The notes beneath the pieces are model-generated. The model did no database searches, was not told the origin of the DNA, and saw only the letters and a program-made list of their open reading frames with translations. The position numbers and the translations under genes are program-made. Shown here one piece after another: positions 35,251 to 44,218 of a stretch of 64,000 bases of DNA. This stretch comes from Bacteroidales bacterium (GTDB lineage: Bacteria; Bacteroidota; Bacteroidia; Bacteroidales; P3), in NCBI GenBank assembly GCA_016280915.1, contig JAEEHQ010000104.1, positions 1 through 64,000 on the forward strand, written 5' to 3'. Each line of letters opens with the position of its first letter. Position 1 is the first letter of the stretch.

Positions 35251-36084
35251 ATGAAGAAAATAACTCTACTTTGCACCATTGTCTGTGCCATTGGACTGAT
35301 AACCGCCTGCAAGTGTGGCACGCAGAGCCTCACAAGTACTGACTTCGCCGACATCAAAGAGTACTTTGCACCTGAGGATGAGGCATACCACGTGGATTCA
35401 ATCAACGGCTATTCAACCTTCTCGGCCGACAATCGCATTGTCATTGTCCCTGAGGAAATCACCAAGAAGGAGTATGAACGTTTGCTCACCGACAAGTATA
35501 CCTTGCACCCCGTTGCCATCGAAACCAACTCTGCCCTTTATGACAAGTTGGACAGCCTCTCCCGCCCCAATGCGAGACATTTCTACTTGATGAGGGGCTA
35601 TGTTTCTGACGATGAGGAAATACGTGGAGAATCTGAAATCAAAGCAAATTCCATCTTTTATTATCCCGAAACAAAGCAATATGGGTTTATGATGTGGGTA
35701 CCTCTGACAACAGTTTCGTTTATGATGACCGAGGACGGCATCATCGACACCACCTTTATGCAATCCGAAACAAGCACCTATGGGACAAACCTTATATTCG
35801 TCGGACAGGAGGGGCACGACTGCGACTTCCACGGCTCGCTATGGTTCTACCGCTACGATGAACAGAGCCACCACATGGTTTCCATCTGTCACTATCTCGA
35901 CTACCGCTGGAATGAAGAGTGCTACGACTTCAACCTCTGCTGGATAAGCGACAACGAACTTCTGGTTTCGGCCGCTTCCACAGGTAACAACGACCAATGG
36001 GGCTGGGTGGGCGGCTACAAACCCACAACCCTTGCCCCACACGGCACCCCCGTTTATTACAAAATGACAATCACCCTTCAATAA
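35251..36084 (+). CDS. Putative lipoprotein, unknown function
   Basis: 277 residues from the ATG at 35251, chosen because MKKITLLCTIVCAIG leads to the lipobox LITAC. An upstream in-frame ATG at 35227 would add eight residues before the signal. The mature part is acidic and aromatic-rich, with no recognised domain. The second half (WFYRYDEQSHHMVS, NLCWISDNELLVSAAS) looks beta-rich. It follows the YD-repeat gene by 96 nt on the same strand. There is no visible terminator in the following AT-rich gap. Confidence 0.75.
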   Translation: MKKITLLCTIVCAIGLITACKCGTQSLTSTDFADIKEYFAPEDEAYHVDSINGYSTFSADNRIVIVPEEITKKEYERLLTDKYTLHPVAIETNSALYDKLDSLSRPNARHFYLMRGYVSDDEEIRGESEIKANSIFYYPETKQYGFMMWVPLTTVSFMMTEDGIIDTTFMQSETSTYGTNLIFVGQEGHDCDFHGSLWFYRYDEQSHHMVSICHYLDYRWNEECYDFNLCWISDNELLVSAASTGNNDQWGWVGGYKPTTLAPHGTPVYYKMTITLQ

Positions 36085-36267
36085 CATTACAAGCAATTCA
36101 TGTGTGAGTTCGTGATAACTTTAACTAACGCATGAATAGGCGTACCCCATCACAAAGAGGGTGGAGAGCAACACAAATAAAAAAAAATATTTCTTTTTGT
36201 ACAATAAAAATAAAAAAAGTGTGTTATTAGTGCTGTTTGACCCGATAAGGATGGCAGGCAGCAATAG

Positions 36268-36340
36268 GCGATAGTAGCTCAGTTGGCAGAGCGGCGGCTT
36301 CCCAAGCCGCAGGTCGCGGGTTCGAACCCCGTCTATCGCT
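36268..36340 (+). tRNA. tRNA-Gly (CCC)
   Basis: A 73-nt cloverleaf. The acceptor stem GCGATAG pairs perfectly with CTATCGC, with discriminator T. The D arm is GCTC-loop-GAGC. The anticodon stem GCGGC/GCCGC holds loop TTCCCAA, giving anticodon CCC (Gly). The T arm GCGGG/CCCGT holds TTCGAAC, with one G-T pair. CCA is not encoded, as is common in this phylum. Confidence 0.95.
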
Positions 36341-36686
36341 CAAACATTAAGTTTTAGTTAGTTGCATTGGCTTCTGTCGAAAAAGTGTGACAGAAGTGTG
36401 AACCAATGAATACTGGTCCCCCGATTATCGGGTCATCAAGGGATACTCCGTCTCTTTTTTGGTAACTCCTCGTTATCTTCGCGCAAACTTTTCGCCATTT
36501 AATCTTTCGAAGAAGGCGTTCTTAGGAAGATTGCGGCCTGAACGGCGCAAAGAAAAATTGAGTGGAAGATGGATCTACTGATAATCTAATATTCGTTATC
36601 TTGTAAACAAGTTGATTGGCTGGTGGCGGGGTCTTTCAGGCAGATTTGGCGGTTTTCGGCTTGAGGGGAAATATTCTTTTCTAAAA
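36341..36686. other. Intergenic region after tRNA-Gly
   Basis: About 350 bases with no supported gene. It contains the hairpin at 36365-36408 and, near 36420, a small palindrome CCCGATTATCGGG. No copy of the tRNA 3' end was noticed, so there is no sign of an integrated element. Confidence 0.45.
36365..36408. repeat. Hairpin downstream of tRNA-Gly
   Basis: CATTGG plus CTTCTGTC pairs with GACAGAAG plus CCAATG, giving 8 bp and 6 bp stems with a 10-nt apical loop and a 6-nt bulge. There is no T-tract. It could process or end the tRNA transcript. Confidence 0.5.
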
Positions 36687-36718
36687 TGTGTTTATACCGA
36701 ATATCTTTTGTAACTTTG
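36687..36718 (+). promoter_or_regulatory. Promoter for the YitT gene
   Basis: TAACTTTG at 36711-36718 matches the -7 consensus. TGTG at 36687-36690 is a weak -33 element with a 20-nt spacer. Confidence 0.65.
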
Positions 36719-36796
36719 CAAACTCATTATGACATGTTTTTTGCATGCAAGGAGTTTGTAAACAACAAAATATAAATATATAATCAAATCTTACGA

Positions 36797-37747
36797 ATGG
36801 AAAAAAGTAATTTCAAACAAGAGGTTTTTGCTTATCTGATGCTTATTTTGGGTAGCGCACTCTTCGCCGCTGGTGATGTGATGTTCGTCAATCCCTATCT
36901 CCTTGCTCCTGGTGGCACTTATGGTTTGTCCAACGTGTTCAATACCCTTTGGCCTTGGAAGATTTCCTACTATGCCATCTGCATGGATATACCTCTGTTG
37001 ATTATTGGTACGATTATTTTGGGACCCCGTTTCGGAGTCAAGACGGTGATTTCCACAATTCTTATCTTTGCTTTCACATGGCTTTTTGAGACTGTGTGGG
37101 GCTACAATCCTGTCATCCATGAGGGCAAGATTCTCACCGATGGCTCCGCCGAAATTGTCGACGGCATGGTTCAGATTGTCAATGGTGGCGGTTGGTTTGT
37201 TCCCGACTATTTCCTCAATACCGTTGTTGCCGGTTTGGTTTACGGTCTTGCCATTGGCTTGATTTTCCGTGCTGGTGCCACCTCTGGCGGTAGCGACATC
37301 ATTTCAATGATAATTCACAAGTACACCAAGATTTCACTTGGCACCTTGGTGCTTATTGTCGACAGCTGCATCACCCTCACCACTCTGGTGGCTTTCGGCG
37401 ACATCCGTCTGCCTATCTACTCTATTATTTTGATCTTCATCGAGAGCAAGATTATTGATGTGGTTGTTGACGGCACTAAGACCTACAAGACTGCACTCAT
37501 TGTTACCGACCAAGCTGAAATCGTTCGTAACTATATCCTCAACGATCTCCATCGTGGTGGCACCTGCATCACCGGCGAGGGCCTCTACAACGGCACCGAG
37601 CGCAAGATTATCTATGTCACCATGGAGCGTACCGACTTTATCAAGCTCCGCTCGAATCTCCGTCGTCTCGATCCCAGCGCTTTCGTGAATGTCATCGACA
37701 GTTCTGAGATTATGGGTAAAGGATTCAAAGCCCTTCCCACGGAGTAG
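36797..37747 (+). CDS. YitT family membrane protein
   Basis: 316 residues. Several transmembrane helices fill about residues 10-215 (for example YLMLILGSALFAAGDVMFVN, and GLIFRAGATSGGSDIISMII with the family's Gly-rich signature). A cytoplasmic DUF2179 domain follows (about 225-310, ALIVTDQAEIVRNYILND, GEGLYNGTERKIIYVTMER). YitT proteins are putative transporters of unknown substrate. A hydrophilic insert of about 35 residues (around 103-137, HEGKILTDGSAEIVDGMVQI) lies between two helices and is longer than I expect for the family. Confidence 0.93.
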   Translation: MEKSNFKQEVFAYLMLILGSALFAAGDVMFVNPYLLAPGGTYGLSNVFNTLWPWKISYYAICMDIPLLIIGTIILGPRFGVKTVISTILIFAFTWLFETVWGYNPVIHEGKILTDGSAEIVDGMVQIVNGGGWFVPDYFLNTVVAGLVYGLAIGLIFRAGATSGGSDIISMIIHKYTKISLGTLVLIVDSCITLTTLVAFGDIRLPIYSIILIFIESKIIDVVVDGTKTYKTALIVTDQAEIVRNYILNDLHRGGTCITGEGLYNGTERKIIYVTMERTDFIKLRSNLRRLDPSAFVNVIDSSEIMGKGFKALPTE

Positions 37748-37858
37748 TAGCCACAGCTGCTATATAAATGGTGTCACAAGAGGTTGTCAGTATTTCTATA
37801 GAATCCTCTCAACCTCTGGCATCAGATAAATATCAACACAGCAAAACAGAATGCTAAA

Positions 37859-39055
37859 ATGAAAGTACTGCAACTCTGCAACAAGCCTCCCTATCCGTCT
37901 GTTGATGGAGGAACCTTGGCGATGAACGGCATCACTCAGGGGTTGCTTGCTGCGGGTTGTGAGGTACGTGTCTTGTCGGTTTGTAGCGACAAGCATCCGG
38001 TCCTCGGCAGTCGCATGACCGAGGACTATATTAAGGCCACCCATTTCGAGGCGGTGCATGTCGACCTGGGCATTCACCTCCTCGATGCTGGGGTGTCGTG
38101 GCTTTGTGGCGAATCGTACCATGTGAAGCGTTTCATCAGTAAGGACTTCTCAGCCAAGCTCAGAGATATCCTGCAGGAAGAGGAATTCGATGTGGTGCAT
38201 GTTGAGAGTGTCTTTCTCACACCCTACCTCCCCCTGATACGCAAATACAGCCATGCGCCGGTGTTTCTTCGTGCCCATAATGTCGAGCACCTTATATGGA
38301 AACGCGTGGCACAGAGCGAACGCAATCCATTGAAGCGTTCCTATCTGAAACACCTCTCGCTGACCCTCAGGGCCTATGAGTGTGAGCATGTTAACGAATA
38401 TGACGGCGTTATACCCATCACAAACAAGGATGCTGCGGTTCTGCGTGAACTGGGCTGCCGCAAGCCCATGGAGGCCATTCCCTTTGGCGTGCAACCTGCT
38501 GATGTGGCTTCTGTTCCGGTGGAGCCCAATACGCTCTATCACCTTGGCTCCATGGATTGGATGCCCAATCAGGAAGGGGTGCAATGGTTCTTGGACAAGG
38601 TGTGGCCGAAGGTGCACCAAAGGTTGCCTCAGTTGACTCTGTATTTGGCGGGTCGTAAGATGCCGGAGGAGATGATGAACCTGCATGTTGAGGGAGTGCG
38701 TGTGGTAGGAGAGGTGCCAGATGCGATGGCGTTCATGGCCTCCAAGCAAATCAATGTGGTGCCTTTGCTCAGTGGCAGCGGCATTAGGGTTAAAATCATT
38801 GAAGCCCTGTCGGCGGGCAAGGTAGTGGTCACCACCAGTATTGGAGCCGAAGGCATTAACTACACCGACGGCAAGGATTTGCTGATTGCCGATACCCCCG
38901 ATCAGTTTGTCGAGCAGTTGCAGCGTTGTGTGGAGAATGCCGAATTCTGCAACGAGGTGAGTCGTAATGCCATTAACCTCGTTCTTCACGAATATGACAA
39001 CACGCTGCTCACCGAGCGGCTCCTCCAATTTTACCAGCGGGTTTTGGACAAGTAG
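37859..39055 (+). CDS. Glycosyltransferase family 4 protein
   Basis: 398 residues with a GT-B fold. The N-terminal domain begins MKVLQLCNKPPYPSVDGG, a loop that recalls the nucleotide-sugar transferase Gly-rich turn. The C-terminal domain has AIPFGVQPADV, LYHLGSMDWMPNQEGVQWF and the donor-binding segment GSGIRVKIIEALSAGKVVV with the EX7E-like Glu region. It transfers an unknown sugar, probably for cell-surface glycan. There is no signal peptide, so it acts at the cytoplasmic face. No other glycan genes are adjacent. Confidence 0.92.
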   Translation: MKVLQLCNKPPYPSVDGGTLAMNGITQGLLAAGCEVRVLSVCSDKHPVLGSRMTEDYIKATHFEAVHVDLGIHLLDAGVSWLCGESYHVKRFISKDFSAKLRDILQEEEFDVVHVESVFLTPYLPLIRKYSHAPVFLRAHNVEHLIWKRVAQSERNPLKRSYLKHLSLTLRAYECEHVNEYDGVIPITNKDAAVLRELGCRKPMEAIPFGVQPADVASVPVEPNTLYHLGSMDWMPNQEGVQWFLDKVWPKVHQRLPQLTLYLAGRKMPEEMMNLHVEGVRVVGEVPDAMAFMASKQINVVPLLSGSGIRVKIIEALSAGKVVVTTSIGAEGINYTDGKDLLIADTPDQFVEQLQRCVENAEFCNEVSRNAINLVLHEYDNTLLTERLLQFYQRVLDK

Positions 39056-39207
39056 TGAATTGTCGATTGATAATAAATCACGTGAGGTTGCCCATTGGTG
39101 GTCTAATAGCTGTCTGGAATTGTTCTTTCTGACTAGACTTGCTTTGCAGGAATGGTCTAGAAAAAGAAAAAACTACCCAAATTGTATACTGAATCGTTTT
39201 TTATTTG

Positions 39208-39215
39208 TACCTTTG
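39208..39215 (+). promoter_or_regulatory. -7 promoter box with long leader
   Basis: TACCTTTG matches the consensus. ATTG at 39181-39184 would be a distant -33 element (23 nt). Confidence 0.5.
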
Positions 39216-39231
39216 CACGCATAATTATAGT

Positions 39232-39318
39232 ATGTTTTCTTTGTCACTTGCAGAGAAACAAACGGTTATACAGTCGAGCGAAGTGTTGATTTGGAGGTTG
39301 TTAAAGGCAGCCACTTGA
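39232..39318 (+). CDS. Possible 28-residue leader peptide
   Basis: ATG-started frame of 28 codons that begins about 10 nt after the predicted transcription start and ends in TGA. The peptide starts MFSLSLAEKQTVIQSSE and ends LLKAAT. There is no homology I can recall and no clear ribosome binding site. It may simply be part of an untranslated leader. Confidence 0.25.
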   Translation: MFSLSLAEKQTVIQSSEVLIWRLLKAAT

Positions 39319-39472
39319 TTATTGGGAACGCTACTGATTAAGAATGAAGATTATTAAATAGTTAAAATAGAATATATTGAGAGTTTAAGGATTCAATTGC
39401 AAGCAACTTAATGAAGACCCATCCATGCATGCTGCATTTGAGGTATTAAGGAATAATAAGAACCCGTATAAT

Positions 39473-40009
39473 ATGAAAACAATCATGAATAGATTCCGTT
39501 TCTTCATCGTGACCGTGGCGCTGATGCTGGCAGCAAGTAGCGCGGCAGAGGCTCAGGTGGCCATCCCTGGCACCAAAGTTCAGTATACCTTCCCGAGCAA
39601 GTGGAAGTACCTGAGCACGCAGAAAATTGATGCCAACACCTCTCAGTTCCTGTACTTTTATAGTGCCAAAACCATAGCTTCACAGGGTGACACCACGCTG
39701 CCCTTCTTGCGCATAGTGGTGCGTAAAAACTATACAGCACCCATCTATGATTTCGTTTTTGAACGTTACAATCGCGAGCCCTATCAATCCCTCACTGACT
39801 ATACGCAGGGCTTAGGTCTACCCCAGAGTGGTGGCATGGGATATATAGGTGCCTATACTAATTTGAAAGACAAGAAAGACTATCAGTTTAGGATGGTCTA
39901 TTTTAAAGTGCAGAATACTATCGTAGAGTTCCGGTTGGAGACCACGCGTGCCACTTACTCTATGATGGAGAAAGAATTTGAGGCCATCTTGAAGAGTTTG
40001 AAGTTTTAG
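39473..40009 (+). CDS. Exported protein, PsbP/DcrB-like fold suspected
   Basis: 178 residues from the ATG at 39473, which begins a signal peptide (FRFFIVTVALMLAASSAAEA, cleavage near EAQ). A longer frame from 39425 adds residues before the signal. The mature part starts with a TFPSKWKYLSTQKID strand and ends EKEFEAILKSLKF, a layout seen in PsbP/DUF1795 (DcrB, Mog1-like) proteins. This fold call is inference. It should be periplasmic or surface-attached. It precedes the PorE-like gene by 110 nt on the same strand. Confidence 0.75.
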   Translation: MKTIMNRFRFFIVTVALMLAASSAAEAQVAIPGTKVQYTFPSKWKYLSTQKIDANTSQFLYFYSAKTIASQGDTTLPFLRIVVRKNYTAPIYDFVFERYNREPYQSLTDYTQGLGLPQSGGMGYIGAYTNLKDKKDYQFRMVYFKVQNTIVEFRLETTRATYSMMEKEFEAILKSLKF

Positions 40010-40119
40010 CTGTTTGGCTGGTTGTAAGATTCTCCTTATCAGCCACAATGGAACCACAAAATACCTGAAGTTAAAAAAATAGGAAGCCTCCACAAGTTGT
40101 AGAAAAACGGTATTGACAG

Positions 40120-42897
40120 ATGAAGAAACTCTTGCCTATACTATTGACGCTTTTTTTTACCGGGGCATTGTTCGGACAAACCCCGCAGGCTGATCCTTAT
40201 CAGGAGCAGTATGTAAGTCTCTATAAAGTCTATTCGCAGAATCCCGACGATGTGGCCAACCTTATCAGTATGGCCGAGTTCTTCTCCGACCCAGTTAACC
40301 CTCAGTTTAATTTGCCACTCGCCTATAGTTATATTAAACGTGCTGAGGAGGTCTACACCCAGGCTGTTCAAGACAAGAAACGCTATCGTGAGGTGCAGAA
40401 ATTGATACGTGCCGGAGTTTCCATTACCACGCTCAGACAGTCCAAGCGCGACATTGAGGCACAGGCGGTTATGTATGTGCGCAACCATCTCGGACAGATG
40501 CGTTCCTTTGAGGTGGCTGCCTACTTGGAGGCCTTTTCAGAAAACAAAGAACTCACGCGCCAGTTGCGTTCGAAGATGCAATCCGATGCCTTTACTCTGG
40601 TGAAAGAAGAGAATACCATCAACGGCTACTATACTTTCAGTCAGCAGTACCCCCATACTCCACAAGCCGATTCGGCAGAGACTTTTCTTAGCAAGTTGGC
40701 CCCGCGTTACTTCTCCTCCTTTACCACCGAAGAGCCTATTGACTCTGTAGCCGCCTTGTATCCCAACAGCAAAGCGCTGCAGAATGCCGCCATGCGTCAG
40801 AAAAGCCGCATCGCCTACAGTTATGCTCGCCGTGCCAACAGCGTAGAGGCCTATTCCTCCTATCTGGAGCGATTTCCTCGTGGCGATGACTACATGGAGG
40901 CACTTTCTCTATTGGAGGAATTGCGCAACAGCGAGCTCAGCACCCTCACCACCCCTGAGGAATTGGCCGGCTATGTGGAGAGTCACGCTGACGACCCAAT
41001 GGCCGACAGTGCCTTGGCTTTACTGCGTTCGATGGTTGTTGACCAGCACTCGCAAGAGGCTGCACAGGTCTATTTGGAACGTTTTCCCCTGGACCCTGAA
41101 TATACCAATATTTATAGTAAATACTATAATTGGTATGCCGAAGAAGGCAATCGTCAGCCCATTGAGGCTTTTGCTATGGAGCATCCCGACTTTCCTTTCA
41201 GCCACACAGTCAAGTCGGATTTGGAACGAGCCGAACGGATAGACCGATACGATTTCAGAAAACCCTTTGTGGAGTCGTACTTTGACTCCATGACCACTGT
41301 CATCCGGCTTCTCACGGGTAGAAAAGTGGCTTTTGTTGCTCTCCAGCGCACTTTGCAGCAGCTGATAGCCCGAAAGGATTGGGCAGCCGCCCAACACCGC
41401 TTGCAGAAATTTGAACTTAGTTTTGAGGATTTTAATCATGCTGAGTATGTAGAACTTTCTGCATTACTAACTGGACATGGTGGTCCAGTGGCTTCGCCTT
41501 ATTATAACAGTGGTGACAGTATTTCCAATGTTGTGGTCAGTCCGCTGGGTAAGATTTATTTTTTAACTCACAAAGCAGGACGACAAACTCTTTGTTGTGC
41601 CGAACGTGCTACAGGCAAGAAAGTAGGATGGAAAGCTCCTGTGAGGGTGACAGTGAAAGGCGTGAATGCCGACATCACCCCCTATAACTTTTATGATGAA
41701 GGCCAACGTGTGCTCATGGGCATCCATGGCGACATTTGGACAGCCCAAGTGGTCAGCGACACCCTTTGGGTAGCAGAAGGCCCCTTGATGGCCCCCGTGA
41801 ATACCCCGTATATAGAGAAGGATGCTTTTATGTTGGAAGATGGTAGCGGATTGCTGTTGGCCTCAGACCGTCCTGGCGGTCATAACGTGCAGAAGTCGGG
41901 GAGTTACTATCATGGAGACAATCAGTTGGCCACCGACCTTTACTATATACCGTGCAATGGCGGTCGCTGGGGTGAGGCTGTGAATTTGGGCTACGGTGTC
42001 AACAGTTCTTACTGCGAGCATAGTCCCCTGTTGAGTCGTAATATGCGCACACTCTATTTTATCACGGATGCGCGAGGACTGGGATATGGCGACATCTACT
42101 GTGCCACCCGGAGTGACATCAATGACTGGACACATTGGTCAACGCCAGTGAATATGGGACGCAATGTTAATGGTTCTTTTGATGAGACTACTCTCTCTTT
42201 TGGCGCGAACGAACGTCAGATTGTTTTCACAACCCTTTCGCCCCAAGGAGAACGGAGTGCTGCTTATTATTTTGCAACCCGTCACGACACTAATAGCGCC
42301 TACCGTACTGTGCAGGTGGACTTTGAACCAGTGATAGAGGTGCTGCGCAACGTGCGGCTGGCTGAGGTCTCGACACAAACCACTTCGCACCATTGCACCG
42401 ACCGCCAAATAGACACATTGCAAACCTACCGCCTTTACAAAGGAGAGGAGTATGCCGTGTTGGTAGAGGCCGACTGGTATTATGTGCCCACGCTGTTTGT
42501 TGGTAAAGAGGTTCGGGAAGGTCAATCGCCGTTGGCGAAATATGAGATGCGTGGCTACACATGGGATGAGCTGAAGAGCATGGATGAGCCGATAGCGTTG
42601 CCCTTGGTTCGTTTCTTTGAAGGCACTGCGCGACTGTTGCCCCTCGGAGAGGTAGAGTTGCGTATGCTGGGCCATTATATGCAGCAGCGCACTCGCTCTC
42701 AGATAGAAGTGGCTGTGCATGTTGAGGGGAGTGATGACAGGGCCTGTTATGACCTCTCATTAGAGCGTGCTCAGGCTGTGCGATCTTTCCTTGTGGCCTA
42801 TGGGGTCGATGCTTCTCGTGTGCGCATCTCTGCCTATGGCAATGTGGCCTATAAGAAAGGTGAAAAGAAAAATGAGGTAGAAATAAGTTTCTTTTAG
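40120..42897 (+). CDS. PorE-like protein: helical repeats, beta-propeller, OmpA domain
   Basis: 925 residues with a signal peptide ending LFGQ. Residues about 25-430 are helical and TPR-like (AYSYIKRAEEVYTQAVQDKK, SSYLERFPRGDDYMEAL). Residues about 450-730 form a PD40/WD40-type propeller with SPLLSRNMRTLYFITDARG and GGRWGEAVNLGYGVNSSY. A linker follows, and the C-terminal OmpA-like domain (about 815-925) has LSLERAQAVRSFLVAYGVDA with the conserved Arg. This is the order reported for the T9SS protein PorE of Porphyromonas (TPR, WD40, carboxypeptidase-regulatory, OmpA). The usual TD of the peptidoglycan site reads VE here, so binding may differ. Either a T9SS component or a paralogue. Confidence 0.85.
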   Translation: MKKLLPILLTLFFTGALFGQTPQADPYQEQYVSLYKVYSQNPDDVANLISMAEFFSDPVNPQFNLPLAYSYIKRAEEVYTQAVQDKKRYREVQKLIRAGVSITTLRQSKRDIEAQAVMYVRNHLGQMRSFEVAAYLEAFSENKELTRQLRSKMQSDAFTLVKEENTINGYYTFSQQYPHTPQADSAETFLSKLAPRYFSSFTTEEPIDSVAALYPNSKALQNAAMRQKSRIAYSYARRANSVEAYSSYLERFPRGDDYMEALSLLEELRNSELSTLTTPEELAGYVESHADDPMADSALALLRSMVVDQHSQEAAQVYLERFPLDPEYTNIYSKYYNWYAEEGNRQPIEAFAMEHPDFPFSHTVKSDLERAERIDRYDFRKPFVESYFDSMTTVIRLLTGRKVAFVALQRTLQQLIARKDWAAAQHRLQKFELSFEDFNHAEYVELSALLTGHGGPVASPYYNSGDSISNVVVSPLGKIYFLTHKAGRQTLCCAERATGKKVGWKAPVRVTVKGVNADITPYNFYDEGQRVLMGIHGDIWTAQVVSDTLWVAEGPLMAPVNTPYIEKDAFMLEDGSGLLLASDRPGGHNVQKSGSYYHGDNQLATDLYYIPCNGGRWGEAVNLGYGVNSSYCEHSPLLSRNMRTLYFITDARGLGYGDIYCATRSDINDWTHWSTPVNMGRNVNGSFDETTLSFGANERQIVFTTLSPQGERSAAYYFATRHDTNSAYRTVQVDFEPVIEVLRNVRLAEVSTQTTSHHCTDRQIDTLQTYRLYKGEEYAVLVEADWYYVPTLFVGKEVREGQSPLAKYEMRGYTWDELKSMDEPIALPLVRFFEGTARLLPLGEVELRMLGHYMQQRTRSQIEVAVHVEGSDDRACYDLSLERAQAVRSFLVAYGVDASRVRISAYGNVAYKKGEKKNEVEISFF

Positions 42898-43022
42898 AAC
42901 ACGCTGAGGCTTGAGCTGATGGAAGATGAGCGATCAGGAAACAAAGGGTTTTGTAGCGTGTGGGATATAATTGTTTATTATATAGAGGATTGGGATTTTT
43001 TTTGTTAAATAATGCATGTTTT

Positions 43023-43054
43023 TTTGCTACAACGAAAAAATAATTGTAATTTTG
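43023..43054 (+). promoter_or_regulatory. Promoter for the alpha/beta hydrolase gene
   Basis: TTTG at 43023-43026 and TAATTTTG at 43047-43054, 20-nt spacer: a full consensus match 30 nt before the ATG. Confidence 0.85.
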
Positions 43055-43084
43055 CTCTCTGTTAAATAGTACGATAAGAATTGT

Positions 43085-43894
43085 ATGGAACAACATAAAA
43101 CCATTGTCTTTGAGGGTCATACGCTCCACTATCGCGATGAGGGTAGGGAGCATGAACAGACGTTGGTGCTTCTACACGGCTATCTCCAGAATTTAGACAT
43201 TTGGAGTTCCTATGTTCTTTCTTATCTACGCTCTATGCACGTCATAACCATTGACCTGCCTGGCCACGGTTATTCGGAATGTTTCGGCGAGGTGCACTCG
43301 ATGGACCTGATGGCCCGGGCTGTCAAGGCTGTCCTTGACGATGCTGGTGTGGAGCAATGTGTTCTGATAGGACACTCAATGGGTGGTTATGTTGCCTTGG
43401 CCTATGCCGACATGTTTCCTCACCGTCTTCGTGGGCTTGGTTTACTCCACTCCCACGCGTTGGCTGATACGGAGGCCAGCATTGAACGTCGTATGGAAAC
43501 ATGCGAACGTGTGGTTCAGAATCGAGCTAGCTATGTGGTCAATTTTGTTCCGCTACTTTTCGACCCCTCCAAGCGTCAGTTGATGGACCAAGAGATAAAA
43601 GACCTGAGAGACCAGTGCCTCGAGACCAAGATGGAAAGCATCATTGCAGCACAGCGCGGCATGGCGACGAGACCTTCACGTATACATGTGTTGCAGCAGT
43701 TGGAGGTGCCGATACTTTTTGTATATGGCAAGAGCGACCCCCGCATCCCTGTGGAGCTGGCACTGGCCCAAGCCATGGAAGCCAAGCATGGTGAGATATT
43801 GTTATTGGATGGGGTGGCTCATATGGCTCATCTTGAAGAAAGGGATTATCTGCGGCCGAGGATATTGAATTTTGTCAATACGTGCTACTTGTAA
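43085..43894 (+). CDS. Alpha/beta hydrolase
   Basis: 269 residues, cytoplasmic. The nucleophile elbow is GHSMGG (Ser98). The oxyanion-hole segment is LLHGYLQN, the Asp lies in YGKSDPRIP and the His in GVAHMAHLEE. A lid-like helical insertion covers about 125-200. It hydrolyses an ester or similar bond; the substrate cannot be told. It is preceded by its own consensus promoter and stands alone. Confidence 0.93.
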   Translation: MEQHKTIVFEGHTLHYRDEGREHEQTLVLLHGYLQNLDIWSSYVLSYLRSMHVITIDLPGHGYSECFGEVHSMDLMARAVKAVLDDAGVEQCVLIGHSMGGYVALAYADMFPHRLRGLGLLHSHALADTEASIERRMETCERVVQNRASYVVNFVPLLFDPSKRQLMDQEIKDLRDQCLETKMESIIAAQRGMATRPSRIHVLQQLEVPILFVYGKSDPRIPVELALAQAMEAKHGEILLLDGVAHMAHLEERDYLRPRILNFVNTCYL

Positions 43895-44164
43895 GCAATC
43901 ATTTTATTTCTAATTCCAGATTAGGTGTTCTGAATTTTGGTTTCAAGAATGTCCATAATCAGGGTGTGTTTATCTTTAGGTTGGGCAAGCTATCGGCGGT
44001 CCACTTTTTCTATTGGGAGTAATCGTGGCTTGAAGAGGACGTTTAGATGTGGGCTATGTAAACGTATAAAACAAGAAAGAGCTATAACCGGTTATGCTCC
44101 AATGTTTTTATCTGTATCGAAAAACTTTTTTTTAAAATAATTTTTTTATATCAAATAATTATCG
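43895..44164. other. Intergenic region before gdhA
   Basis: About 270 bases. A 67-codon frame at 43937-44140 is present, but its composition and lack of any family pattern do not support a gene. The 3' half becomes very AT-rich before the gdhA promoter. Confidence 0.45.
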
Positions 44165-44172
44165 TACATTTG
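44165..44172 (+). promoter_or_regulatory. -7 box for gdhA
   Basis: TACATTTG matches TAnnTTTG and lies 46 nt before the ATG. The -33 region is only a T-run. Confidence 0.55.
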
Positions 44173-44218
44173 TTGCCACAAAAATAAAACTCTTGTTTAA
44201 TACAAAACATTAAATATC

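Larger units (their letters stand above)
39056..39472. other. Long intergenic/leader region
   Basis: About 420 bases. It holds a -7 box TACCTTTG at 39208-39215 and a 28-codon frame at 39232-39318 directly behind it. Otherwise the sequence is AT-rich with no gene. The distance from the box to the next main start is about 260 nt, so the transcript would have a long leader. Confidence 0.5.

Noticed and set aside
36365..36840. Possible integrated element next to tRNA-Gly
   Set aside because: No integrase, no repeat of the tRNA 3' end and no mobile-element gene within the window.
43937..44140. Plus-strand 67-codon frame between the hydrolase and gdhA
   Set aside because: No promoter, no ribosome site, Arg/Ser-rich random-looking translation and an AT-rich 3' end.
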